From Baffinella frigidus (Eukaryota > Cryptophyceae > Cryptomonadales > Baffinellaceae): a stretch of 11,969 nt of DNA. The DNA is taken from assembly GCA_026770585.1 (NCBI GenBank), contig MU646563.1:99438-111406 (forward strand), given 5' to 3'. The notes under the pieces are model-generated. The model was not told where the DNA came from. It made no database searches and worked only from the letters and a program-made list of their open reading frames with translations. Below, one piece after another: positions 1-5,908 of the stretch; the stretch's first letter is position 1, and every line of letters starts with the position of its first letter. The position numbers and the translations under genes are program-made.

Positions 1-1146
1 CCTCCCCGCCTGTCCCCCCTCCGCCACCTTCCCCCGCGATCCCCCCGCCCCCCTCCACTGTGGTTTGAAAAGCGATGCTACCGCGCGGCGCCTCGGCACG
101 TGAGCGCTCCGCAGACAGCTCTGACAGCGCTCGCAGCTCGCAAGGGGGCAGAGCTTCCTCTGACAATGCGCGGGCTGCCCCACCGGAAGCAAGCGCGGTC
201 AATTGTGCCTTCTCTCGCACCCCATCGTGGTTGCGCGCCAGAGCTGTGGCCTGCACCTGCTGCTGCTGCTGCTGCTGCGGAGAAAGCAAAAACCCGCCCT
301 GCGGCTGCTGCTGCTGCTGCAGGGAAAGCTGAAACCCGCCCTGCTGCTGCTGGAGATGTTGATGGTACTGCTGCTTGAGCTGCGGCAACAGGGGGCCTGC
401 CGGCGTGAGCTGCTCGGCTCCGCGCGCCACTGCCTCGTGGCCGCTTCCACGCCGCGTATGCGCGGCTGGCGCCACAGTCTTCGCCGCAACCCCAACCCCA
501 ACCCCTGAACCCTGCTCCTGCGCCGCCGCCTCGTGCCCGCTTCTCACAGGCTGTACCGGCACGTCCCCAAGACACACTCCAAACGGCACAGGCAGCGCCG
601 CACAACCCCGCTCGTCCTCCCCCCGGCGGTCTTCTCCTTTTTTGACCAGCACGCCCCCGTGGATGGCGAGCGAGCCGGGCACCTGGCCGCTGAGAGGGCG
701 CGGAGACGTCTCCGAGGGGGTGTCAACGCGGCCTGAGATTCCCGCGGACGTGGCTGTGTCGGACACGGGCTGAGAAGAGGCGAGAAGAGCCCGCTCGGAC
801 GCCTCGGTACGCTTGTCATGCGGAAGGAGGGGGCATAGGAGAGAGGGGGGTGGGAGGAGAGAGGAGAGAGAGGGGAGAGGGCAAGAGGGGGGTGGAGCAG
901 GGAGAGAGGGGAGAGGCGAGTGTGGGAGAGAAGAGAGTGCAGAAGATAGAGGGCGCGGCGCCGCAGTCTTTGCCGCAACCCCAGCCAGGGCTGCCTCCTT
1001 CCCCGTGCCGACCGCAGCAAGCGCCCCCCCAGCTCGCTTTGCACCGGCCTCCGCAGGTGGGGCAGCGTCCCCACCCTCCCCGGCTTGTGCGGGACCGTGG
1101 AGCTCCGCGGGACCTCCCCTAGAGGAGCTCTGCGGTGCCGCAAAAG
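1..1146 (-). CDS. Partial exon of a Gln/Ala/Pro/Ser-rich protein, runs off left edge
   Basis: Function not recognised. The minus-strand frame whose codons start at positions congruent to 1 mod 3 has no stop from about 1336 (in-frame TGA at 1339-1337) to base 1, some 380 codons from the proposed acceptor at 1147/1146. No stop is reached, so this is a 3'-incomplete piece. In order it reads: an Ala/Gly/Glu-rich segment (1144-957); a Pro/Ser/Leu segment from a CT-rich tract (about 950-824); a Ser/Thr/Asp-rich segment; a basic-acidic stretch (VKKGEDRRGEDER near 640-610); three polyglutamine runs of 4, 5 and 7 Gln (352-257); a mixed charged segment containing SEEALPPCELRALSEL; and a Gly-rich end. 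A DNA repeat (957-983 and 468-494) keeps the peptide VAAKT-x-AP in this frame, with one synonymous and one Val/Ala change, which favours this frame over the two overlapping ones. No in-frame ATG was found, so an upstream exon is expected. The CT-rich part might instead be an intron, although no convincing donor was found. Confidence 0.5.
257..352 (-). repeat. Three CAG (polyGln) triplet runs
   Basis: On the plus strand these are (CTG)7 at 257-277, (CTG)5 at 305-319 and (CTG)4 at 341-352. On the minus strand they are CAG runs in one frame, separated by similar spacers that both encode GGF (QGGFQLS and QGGFLLS-like), so the block looks like a small tandem duplication of a Gln-rich unit. In the other two minus frames the runs read as poly-Ser and poly-Ala, which produces misleading ORFs there. 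Confidence 0.85.
468..494 (-). repeat. 27 bp coding repeat, copy 1
   Basis: Matches 957-983 with two differences. On the minus strand it encodes VAAKTVAP in the left-edge reading frame. The adjoining plus-strand AACCCC repeats (485-505) become alternating Gly-Val codons. Confidence 0.8.
824..950 (+). repeat. GA-rich polypurine tract
   Basis: The plus strand is almost purely A/G for about 120 bp, with GAGAGG/GGGAGA motifs. On the minus strand it is C/T-rich and stays open in the left-edge coding frame as a Pro/Ser/Leu stretch. It could be translated low-complexity sequence or an intronic pyrimidine tract. A similar tract lies at 1150-1225. Confidence 0.8.
957..983 (-). repeat. 27 bp coding repeat, copy 2
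   Basis: Second copy of the repeat at 468-494. On the minus strand it encodes VAAKTAAP. One base difference is synonymous (GCG/GCA) and one exchanges Val for Ala, a pattern expected under protein-level constraint. Confidence 0.8.
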
Positions 1147-1225
1147 CTGCGGAGGTAGGAGAGGTGAGGGGAGGTAGAGAGGGAGAGGGGAGGGGGGGGA
1201 GGGAAAGGGAGAGGGGCGGGGAAGG
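1147..1225 (-). promoter_or_regulatory. Candidate 3' splice site: pyrimidine tract plus CAG
   Basis: Read on the minus strand, about 75 bases of nearly pure C/T end in CTACCTCCGCAG at 1147, directly before the Ala/Gly-rich part of the left-edge coding frame. This is the classic layout of a eukaryotic intron end. A second CAG follows at 1130 (ACCGCAG), which would give a different phase. The pyrimidine run also leaves this frame open, so the acceptor cannot be proved from stops alone. Confidence 0.45.
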
Positions 1226-1330
1226 AGCTGTTGCATGTCGCTGTGCGGTGTCACCGGGGGCTCTCACACGCCCCTCTGCCTGCTGCGCTAACCTGTCAGG
1301 AGCAGAGATGGGGTTAGCGTTTACTGATAT

Positions 1331-1470
1331 CAGGGTTCAGCGTGAGGGTGTGGTTCAGGGTTCAGGGTTTAGGGTTTAGGGTTCAGGGTTTAGGGTTTAG
1401 GGTCTAGGATTTAGGGGTTTGGGGTTTGGGGTTTGGGGTTTGGGGTTTCGGGTTGAAGGGTTGAAGGGTT
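1331..1470 (+). repeat. Degenerate telomere-like array (TTTAGGG variants)
   Basis: Perfect TTTAGGG units mixed with TTCAGGG, GTCTAGG, TTTGGGG and GTTGAAGGG variants, G-rich on the plus strand like the terminal telomere. It lies between the two minus-strand exon candidates and so could be intronic in that gene. Confidence 0.9.
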
Positions 1471-1479
1471 GGGTGGTAC

Positions 1480-1631
1480 TTGACGAGTGCCAAGCGTTGG
1501 CCGAACGTGGCGGCGCCCATCGCCCGCAGCTCAGCGTCCGAGCACGCCGCGAAGCAGCTCATCCCGATCCTCCTCCGCTCCGCTTCCACGTCAACCTCCT
1601 CCTCTGTAAACTCTGCGAACCTTGCCTCCAC
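1480..1631 (-). CDS. Possible exon with a SAM-domain-like C-terminal half
   Basis: The minus-strand frame reads from GTGGAGGCAAGG just after an acceptor-like CGCCGCAG (1632) to a possible donor AA|GTACCA at 1480/1479. The translation contains FAEFTEEEVDVEAE, then SDAELRAMGAATFGQRLALV. The pattern D-x-E-L-x-x-M-G-x-x-x-x-G-x-R-L-x-L is typical of the last two helices of SAM (sterile alpha motif) protein-interaction domains. Beyond the donor the frame runs into telomere-like CCCTAAACC-type sequence and soon stops, supporting an exon end here. Joining this donor to the acceptor at 1147 gives the wrong phase for the left-edge frame; an alternative donor (CTC|GTCAAG) and acceptor (1130) would be in phase. 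That the two exons belong to one gene is therefore unproven. The SAM call rests on pattern recognition only. Confidence 0.4.
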
Positions 1632-1639
1632 CTGCGGCG

Positions 1640-2545
1640 TTCGCCTTTGGGGTGAGGGCTGTGCCTTGTCCAGGGTACGGAATCGCGTGTGGACGGGCGT
1701 TAAGAGGCCAGCCTCCGAGCAGGCCGAGCTGTATCGGCAGGCTAGTCAGGGGCTGCCGGCAGGCTGGTTGCCCCCAGGGGGGGGAGAGAGAGTCTGGGGA
1801 TACTACCCCGTGTAGGATGACCGGAGTGACTTTACACAGTCACGTCCCACTATAAGGAGATATAAGCCCCCACGTGCAGCGGACCTCTGTTCTCCGCAGT
1901 GAAGCCTAACTCGCACACGATGTCTCCGTGTGTCTCTTGCGCCCGAGTGGAGCCCTTCCGCCAGAGAGGGAGAGGGAGAGCACGGAGGGTTGGGAGAGGG
2001 TAGAGCCTTCCCACCCTCAAAGTGTGCCACTACCTCTGGTAGCGTGAAAGCTGTATGTAGGAGGTGGAGTTAGAATCCACCCGGAAAATGCTCGTATGAG
2101 CGGCCGACACGGGGTACAGTAAGTGGCACAATGCGTAGCATGTGCGGCGCTGACGCTGGTTGTTTGGCAATAAATTATCAATCTCTCTGAACGCTGTATC
2201 CAACCAACGGGCGTCAAATGGATTTCTTGAATAACCTGGAACTGGATAATGCATAGCCCCTACCGGAGGCAATAGCGTAGGGACATAGTGGGGTTCCTAC
2301 GGATAAGGTAACGCAAAGGCGGCCCGAATCAGGCGAAACAATCTCTTCGTAGCCCGCTGTGTGGCCAGGGTACGTTCGCGTACGGAAGCGACTGTGGGAG
2401 GTCCTAGCGGGTTGAGGGACCAGGGCTTACGGTGTAGGGTACAGGCTCTCAGCAACCTCCAGTACAAATCAAGTGGTGTGCACAAGACGATTTGCGGCTA
2501 CCACTCGGTGGGCTGCGAGAGTTTTGTTGGGGCCAGCTTTCGGGG
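1640..2545. other. No confident gene; possible fold-back relic near 2259-2313
   Basis: Short ORFs here lack recognisable motifs. The stretch 2259-2282 resembles the arm of the fold-back elements found elsewhere (CCTACCGGAGGCAATAGCG compared with CCTACAGTAGGCAAAGCCG at about 9168), and GGATAAGGTAACG at 2301-2313 is a perfect inverse match to 9950-9962 and close to the element end at 3458. It is probably a decayed element. A TATAAG-like site at 1851 is too weak to call as a promoter. Confidence 0.35.
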
Positions 2546-2547
2546 GG

Positions 2548-2641
2548 TAACGTGACCACATTTGCACCAGGTAAGACCTCTAAAGTTAATTCGTGATAAG
2601 TTGACTTTTGATGAAAGGTCCGTAGTCCAACCGTGTGGGTG
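2548..2641 (+). repeat. Subtelomeric direct repeat N, copy 1
   Basis: Begins TAACGTGACCA and carries AAGTTGACTTTTGATGAAAGG; it aligns with 4014-4108 over about 95 bp with some 20% differences. A part of it (GACTTTTGATGAAAGGTCC) is present inverted at about 3650-3668. A separate 16 bp direct repeat, CACCTGGTCCTTCCCC, follows at 2691 and 2773. Confidence 0.85.
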
Positions 2642-2912
2642 GTGGGGCATAGCACCTCCTGGGGCAGTGAAATCGCCCGGAGCAACGCAACCACCTGGTC
2701 CTTCCCCAGCCCATCGTGGATCAAATCGAGGCTGGAGCTTGAGCCATTTGCCCCCCGGGCTGGCGTGACGTGCACCTGGTCCTTCCCCTTTAGTTTTTTT
2801 GTTGTCCATGTTTTTTTATTTGTACCAACGCGAGTTGCTTTACAAAACTTTTTTTGGGTCCCGACACTATTAAAATGACCTCTCTCTCTAGGTCCTGCTC
2901 AGACACAACCTT

Positions 2913-2949
2913 GGTGGGGGTGCATACATGGCGGCCGTGTTGGTAGTAA
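2913..2949 (+). repeat. MAAVLV unit start, copy 1
   Basis: A 37 bp block identical to 11638-11674 and similar to 3889-3916. It contains ATG at 2928, from which the plus strand encodes MAAVLVV. It is preceded by a pyrimidine run and TCTAG (2881-2891), which could be a splice acceptor or a leader. Three recurrences of the same start codon and peptide suggest a family of subtelomeric coding units. Confidence 0.85.
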
Positions 2950-3191
2950 AAGAGGACTCTCCCTCACCGGGGTATCGTTGGGGGAATCCAGGGCAATCAA
3001 TGCAGGGCCCGACTTTCGGAAGAGAGGGTGGGGGGGGGAAGAGGGGGGTGGGGGGGGGCGGCGATTCAGGAAAGCCGTACAGGTTATGGGATACCACGCA
3101 GGGTGAAGTCCAGCGAGGGGTCAGGTGCGGGGCCCGAGGCCGAGCCAGAACGCGCGGGTTTGGGCTGTATGGTTTGGGGTGTGGGGTGTAG
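2928..3191 (+). CDS. Short Gly-rich ORF beginning MAAVLVV, probable gene relic
   Basis: An ATG-initiated 87-codon frame with no recognised domain. It starts in the repeated MAAVLV block, passes a Gly-rich low-complexity part, encodes DSGKPYRLWD at about 3062-3092 (the same peptide, DSRKPYRLWD, is encoded by an inverted DNA copy at 4643-4613), and ends in telomere-like GGTTTGGGG sequence. A CW zinc-finger relic lies about 100 bp downstream on the same strand in a different frame. It is most likely the front part of a decayed family member. Expression is doubtful. Confidence 0.2.
   Translation: MAAVLVVKEDSPSPGYRWGNPGQSMQGPTFGREGGGGKRGVGGGGDSGKPYRLWDTTQGEVQRGVRCGARGRARTRGFGLYGLGCGV
3062..3092 (+). 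repeat. 31 bp inverted dispersed repeat, copy 1
   Basis: CGATTCAGGAAAGCCGTACA and the following 11 bases match the reverse complement of 4613-4643 with one difference. Both copies are flanked on the same side by long G/C-homopolymeric tracts (about 3028-3060 and 4644-4690), so the duplicated block is longer than the conserved core. The two copies face each other and enclose the CW relics. Confidence 0.9.
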
Positions 3192-3290
3192 GTGACTGAC
3201 CGTCTCGGGAGCGGGGGCGTCGAGGCCTGCGAGAGAGCCAGAGCGCGATCCGGCACTCGCGCAGGCTTCAGCGCGCGCCGTCTCGGCGAA

Positions 3291-3456
3291 GAGGAGGACG
3301 TGCCGTGGGTGCAGCGCGACGCGTGCCTCAAGTGGAGGCTCATCGCCCCCGGTGCTCGGAACGCGGCCTGATGCAGAGGCAGAGCGCGCGGCGCAGACGT
3401 GCCCCTTCTTCTCCGCGCCGCACTGCCCGCACCTGCAAGAAGCGTGGCGGTGTTAA
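3291..3456 (+). pseudogene. Broken CW-type zinc-finger copy
   Basis: CW domains are small zinc-binding modules that read methylated histone H3 tails in chromatin proteins. Here the plus strand encodes EEEDVPWVQRDACLKWRLI, closely matching EEDVAWVQCEACRKWRLI of the copy at 6151-5909. The first zinc-ligand Cys is replaced by Arg, and this frame ends in TGA at 3369-3371. The second half, with ligands in TCPFFSAPHCPHLQEAW, continues in a frame offset by one base and stops at TAA 3454-3456. The spacing C-x7-C equals that of the other copy. A missing ligand plus a frameshift make this a pseudogene. A fold-back element begins immediately after it at 3458. Confidence 0.6.
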
Positions 3457-3457
3457 T

Positions 3458-3605
3458 AAGGTAACGGACTAAAAAAGGGGTAGTTAGGCCTACGGTATTG
3501 ACTACGGTAGGCCGTAGGGGCCTAGGGGGGCTCCTACGAAAAACCCTACAGCCTACCGTAGGTAATACCGTAGGCCCAGCTACCCCCTTTTTAGTCCGAT
3601 ACCCG
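3458..3605. mobile_element. Fold-back MITE-like element, member A (148 bp)
   Basis: Near-complete inverted repeat. The left arm AAGGTAACGGACTAAAAAAG pairs with the right end CTTTTTAGTCCGATACCCG, and the arms continue through GGCCTACGGTATT and AATACCGTAGGCC, with further CCTACGGTAGG/CCTACCGTAGG cores. It has no coding capacity. Flanks carry TTAA on both sides and a short direct repeat TGTTA (3451-3455, 3611-3615), a possible target-site duplication. It is a diverged relative of the elements at 5573 and 10989. Confidence 0.85.
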
Positions 3606-3703
3606 ATTAATGTTACGGCGAGAGAGGAGCCAGGGCGGGCGATAGACTTCGGACCTTTCATCAAAAGTCAACAATCGAAAGTCAACATCAAAAGTCAACA
3701 ACC

Positions 3704-3742
3704 ACGTGCCCCGTTTTCTCCGCCCCGCACTTCCCGCACCTG
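3704..3742 (+). pseudogene. CW zinc-finger C-terminal fragment, second relic
   Basis: 39 bp similar to 3397-3435. In one plus frame it encodes CPVFSAPHFPHL: the second Cys of the C-x7-C pair is Phe. No N-terminal half is visible; the sequence just upstream is repeat-derived (AAAAGTCAACA motifs). Confidence 0.5.
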
Positions 3743-3888
3743 TTGTATAGAGAGGGAGGTGCATTATTGCATGTATTGAGGAAGTTCATCTGAGCGGGAC
3801 TGCAGAAACCCCCAAACCTGTCGCCCGCACCTGTTGATTACAGCGAGCGTTTAGGTGACTGGCTGGGGCAGGTTGGTGCATCACGGCC

Positions 3889-3916
3889 CATACATGGCGG
3901 CGGTGTTGGTGGCAGT
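3889..3916 (+). repeat. MAAVLV unit start, copy 3
   Basis: CATACATGGCGGCGGTGTTG resembles the copies at 2913 and 11638. Its ATG (3894) opens a 40-codon frame to TAA 4014-4016. Confidence 0.75.
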
Positions 3917-4016
3917 GTTTGCGTTTAGGTTCAGGGTTTGGGGCTTAGGGCTGTGTGCACCCCCCGCGCGTACTTGCCCTTTCTGTTCCGCCCCGCATTT
4001 CCCAGTTAGCATATAA
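3894..4016 (+). pseudogene. Mini relic: MAAVLV start joined to CW C-terminal fragment
   Basis: A single 40-codon frame begins MAAVLVAVFAF, passes a telomere-like insert (TTTAGGTTCAGGGTTTGGGG, about 3924-3953) and ends with TCPFCSAPHFP, the CW C-terminal signature (DNA 3972-4003). The N-terminal CW half (WVQC..C..KW) is absent. It shows that the MAAVLV start and the CW tail belong to one ancestral unit, here internally deleted. It is not expected to bind zinc as a CW domain. Confidence 0.45.
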
Positions 4017-4108
4017 CGTGACCAAATTTGCACTGGAAAATCCTTTAAATTAATTTTCTTAAGGCAAGTTGACTTTTGATGAAAGGCCCGCAGTCCACCG
4101 TGTAGGCG
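4014..4108 (+). repeat. Subtelomeric direct repeat N, copy 2
   Basis: Second copy of 2548-2641, sharing TAACGTGACCA, TTTGCAC, AAGTTGACTTTTGATGAAAGG and CAGTCCACCGTGT. It begins at the stop codon of the preceding relic. Confidence 0.85.
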
Positions 4109-4133
4109 CGTGCCTCTGTCGGGTTGGCAATTT

Positions 4134-4228
4134 TCAAGTTGACATGCTGGGTGTGCGGCACAGATCCGTCAACTTTGGAGCGGGAAAGAGCCTGGTCTCA
4201 CAAAATTGGTGAGAACAAATGGACTGAG
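4134..4228 (+). repeat. Subtelomeric direct repeat L, copy 1
   Basis: TCAAGTTGACATGCTGGGT through CAAATGGACTGAG aligns with 10258-10353 over about 95 bp at roughly 80-85% identity by eye. It contains internal inverted words AAGTTGAC and GTCAACTT. Confidence 0.85.
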
Positions 4229-4531
4229 ACAGACAGAGCTAGGTTTGAGTTCGCGAGCTAGCAGAGCCCTCTGTGTTTCCACGACAGAGCAACAGCGTGT
4301 GTGACAGCAATACCACAACAGCCCCTCTGTCCGTGATAGCAGCGCAGTGCCCATTCTCTAGCGCTGCCTGAGTAAAACTCGGCTCGCTATAAAACACATT
4401 CAGAGCAGAAACCCCAGTACAAAAGGGCACACCTAAAATGCTTTTATGGCGAGTCCAGTTTTACTGAGACAGAGCTAGGACTCCGCTCATGCACTCATCG
4501 ACACTTTCCTGGTAGTCTCCGCGTTCTCCCT
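4229..4531. other. No feature recognised
   Basis: Unique-looking sequence of moderate GC with two overlapping short minus ORFs (about 60 codons) that show no motif. Confidence 0.5.
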
Positions 4532-4585
4532 CATCTCCCGAAACCCTCAACCTTGAAACCCTCAACCCTCAACCCTCAACCTAAA
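4532..4585 (-). repeat. Short telomere-like tract, opposite orientation
   Basis: CCCGAAACCCTCAACC-type units are C-rich on the plus strand, opposite to the terminal telomere and to the arrays at 1331 and 6171. The small variant tract at 4796-4830 is G-rich again. Confidence 0.75.
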
Positions 4586-4612
4586 CTCTCGCTCTCGCGC
4601 AAAGCAGTCTAC

Positions 4613-4643
4613 ATCCCATAACCTGTACGGCTTTCTTGAATCG
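4613..4643 (-). repeat. 31 bp inverted dispersed repeat, copy 2
   Basis: Reverse complement of 3062-3092 with one mismatch, next to a long C-rich tract (4644-4735) that mirrors the G-rich tract beside copy 1. On the minus strand it encodes DSRKPYRLWD, preceded by poly-Gly. Confidence 0.9.
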
Positions 4644-5032
4644 CCGCCGCCGCCCCCCGCCCCCCTCTTCCCCCCCCCACCCCCTCCTCCTCCTCCTTCC
4701 CCCTCCTTGGCGTGCGTGTTGTCGCCCCCCCCCCAGGATGGCTTCGGCGCAGACGCCATGTCGGGAAGCTCGTCGATGCCTGCGGAGGGTTTGGTGTTTG
4801 GGGTTCAGGGTTCCGGTGGAGGTTTTGGGGGAAGCCCTATCCGCCTGCTGAGGCGGGTATACCCAAGAGACTGTTCTTAAAGTGTTGCGGGAGCGATAAC
4901 AGATGCGGAACCCGGCCTGACGAGAGAGAGCGTGCACCGAGGTTGACGAGGAACTGATTGTTGTGCTCGATCTTCCCGAGGCGCTCCCGCTCGTAGCCTG
5001 ACAAGCCCTGCTCGTCCACTTCTTCATCCTGT

Positions 5033-5181
5033 CATCCACCAGCCACCCCAAGTTAACCAGAATCGGGTATGCCACCTCTAGTAAAATTCACCAGGACTAA
5101 AGGCTCAGCCTTTAGTCCTGGGGGGGGGGGGGGTAAATCAACTCCAACCCGATCTGGTTCACTTCGGGTAGCTGGTGGATG
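5033..5181. mobile_element. Fold-back element G (149 bp) with a perfect central hairpin
   Basis: Outer arms: CATCCACCAGC at 5033 pairs with GCTGGTGGATG ending 5181; inward, AACCAGAATCGGGT pairs with AACCCGATCTGGTT. The centre (5091-5121) is a perfect 15 bp stem with a one-base loop (CCAGGACTAAAGGCT-C-). A run of 14 G (5120-5133) follows the hairpin. No coding capacity. It does not share the CCTACSGTAGG core of the other family. Confidence 0.8.
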
Positions 5182-5219
5182 AGGCTCGTTGGCTGACTTC
5201 ATCAGGTTTTGAGGCCCAT

Positions 5220-5255
5220 CAGTTGAATAATTTCCGGGGGGAAATTACTCAACTG
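5220..5255. repeat. Hairpin H, 16 bp stem with one mismatch, GGGG loop
   Basis: CAGTTGAATAATTTCC and GGAAATTACTCAACTG are separated by GGGG. It lies between two larger fold-back elements and may be the core of a third. Confidence 0.85.
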
Positions 5256-5276
5256 ACCAGGTCATCCTCGGCCTGT

Positions 5277-5487
5277 CCACTCGAGGCTAGAAAGGGGGGC
5301 ATTTTAAATGTGAGGTTGTAAACATTTGTACGAGTCACGGGCGGGTTTGGTCACGTAGCTGGGGGAATTCCCCCAGCTACGTGACCAAAACCAGATATTT
5401 GTGTGAAAATCGCTACACAGCGGTCCACTTGTAAAGGACATGTAAAGTTAAAACTTTTAAAATAGTCACATTCCTAGCCTCGAGTGG
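5277..5487. mobile_element. Fold-back element J (211 bp) with a 44 bp perfect palindrome
   Basis: Terminal inverted repeats of 14 bp, CCACTCGAGGCTAG (5277-5290) and its exact complement (5474-5487). Near the centre, 5346-5389 is a perfect 44 bp palindrome (half-site TTTGGTCACGTAGCTGGGGGAA, centre GAATTC). AT-rich patches with ATTTTAAAT lie just inside both ends. No ORF. No target duplication could be identified. Confidence 0.8.
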
Positions 5488-5572
5488 GTCGCACTACGAA
5501 CGCACGTTCGTGTATCCAGGGTTTAGGGATGCGGGGTTAGGGTTCCAACGCCTACACTCACAACACTCTCAC

Positions 5573-5730
5573 AGGGTAACGTCCTGAAAATGGGGTAGTT
5601 AGGCCTACGGCATTGCCTAGGACCTCCTACCGTAGGCCGAGGGATCCTAGGACCAAAAAGTCTCGGCCTACGGTAGGAGGTCCTAAGCAATGTCGTAGGC
5701 CTAACTACCCCATTTTCAGGCCGTTACCCT
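5573..5730. mobile_element. Fold-back MITE-like element, member B (158 bp)
   Basis: Almost the whole element is one inverted repeat: the left arm AGGGTAACGTCCTGAAAATG pairs with CATTTTCAGGCCGTTACCCT, continuing through CCTACGGCATTGCCTAGG and CTCCTACCGTAGGCCGAG to a centre near 5645-5658. The copy at 10989-11146 has the same length and differs at only about eight positions. Direct repeats of 18 bp with one mismatch flank it (5556-5573 and 5735-5752, ACTCACAACAYTCTCACA), a candidate target-site duplication. No coding capacity, so any movement would need a transposase from elsewhere. Confidence 0.9.
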
Positions 5731-5782
5731 ATTAACTCACAACATTCTCACAACCCCAAACACAGGACCCTAGACACGAATC

Positions 5783-5887
5783 CCTAACCCCCCCTCAAAC
5801 CATACTCCTTCCAACCCTACACCATCAGCCCTCAGCCCTACACCTCAGCCCTACACCCGAGACCCGAACACACACACACACACACAC
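5783..5887. repeat. C-rich telomere-like variants and (CA)n microsatellite
   Basis: CCCTAACC, CAGCCCTACAC and related units at 5783-5866 are C-rich on the plus strand. They are followed by a CA dinucleotide run (about 5868-5887) just beyond the donor side of the CW exon, so the tract is probably intronic or downstream of that exon. Confidence 0.75.
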
Positions 5888-5908
5888 CCGAACCTCGAAA
5901 AGACACAC

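Noticed and set aside
78-605. 175-codon minus ORF with poly-Ala
   Set aside because: Same DNA as the CAG runs read in another frame; composition is Arg/Gly/Ala repeats, and the frame carrying polyGln and the conserved VAAKT repeat is more credible.
544-1254. 236-codon minus ORF
   Set aside because: Overlaps the left-edge coding frame on the same strand in a different frame; its Pro/Leu/Ser/Arg composition comes from the CT-rich tracts and the 27 bp repeat is not protein-conserved in it with the copy at 468.
813-1379. 188-codon plus ORF
   Set aside because: Reads through polypurine tracts as Arg/Gly/Glu repeats; it is antisense to the more convincing minus frame and ends in telomere-like repeat.
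2060-2100. tRNA-like stem GGTGGA-loop-TCCACC
   Set aside because: No T-arm TTC motif, D-arm or acceptor pairing could be found around it.
3453-3610. piggyBac-type TTAA target duplication at element A
   Set aside because: TTAA is on both sides of A, but at B and C it occurs only on the right side, so it is more likely part of the element terminus.
2888-3664. 258-codon minus ORF
   Set aside because: Antisense to the CW relic and extends through fold-back element A; its Pro/Ser/Arg composition mirrors GC-rich DNA and no motif is seen.
5091-5121. Bacterial-type rho-independent terminator
   Set aside because: The stem is followed by G14, not T, and no prokaryotic gene precedes it.
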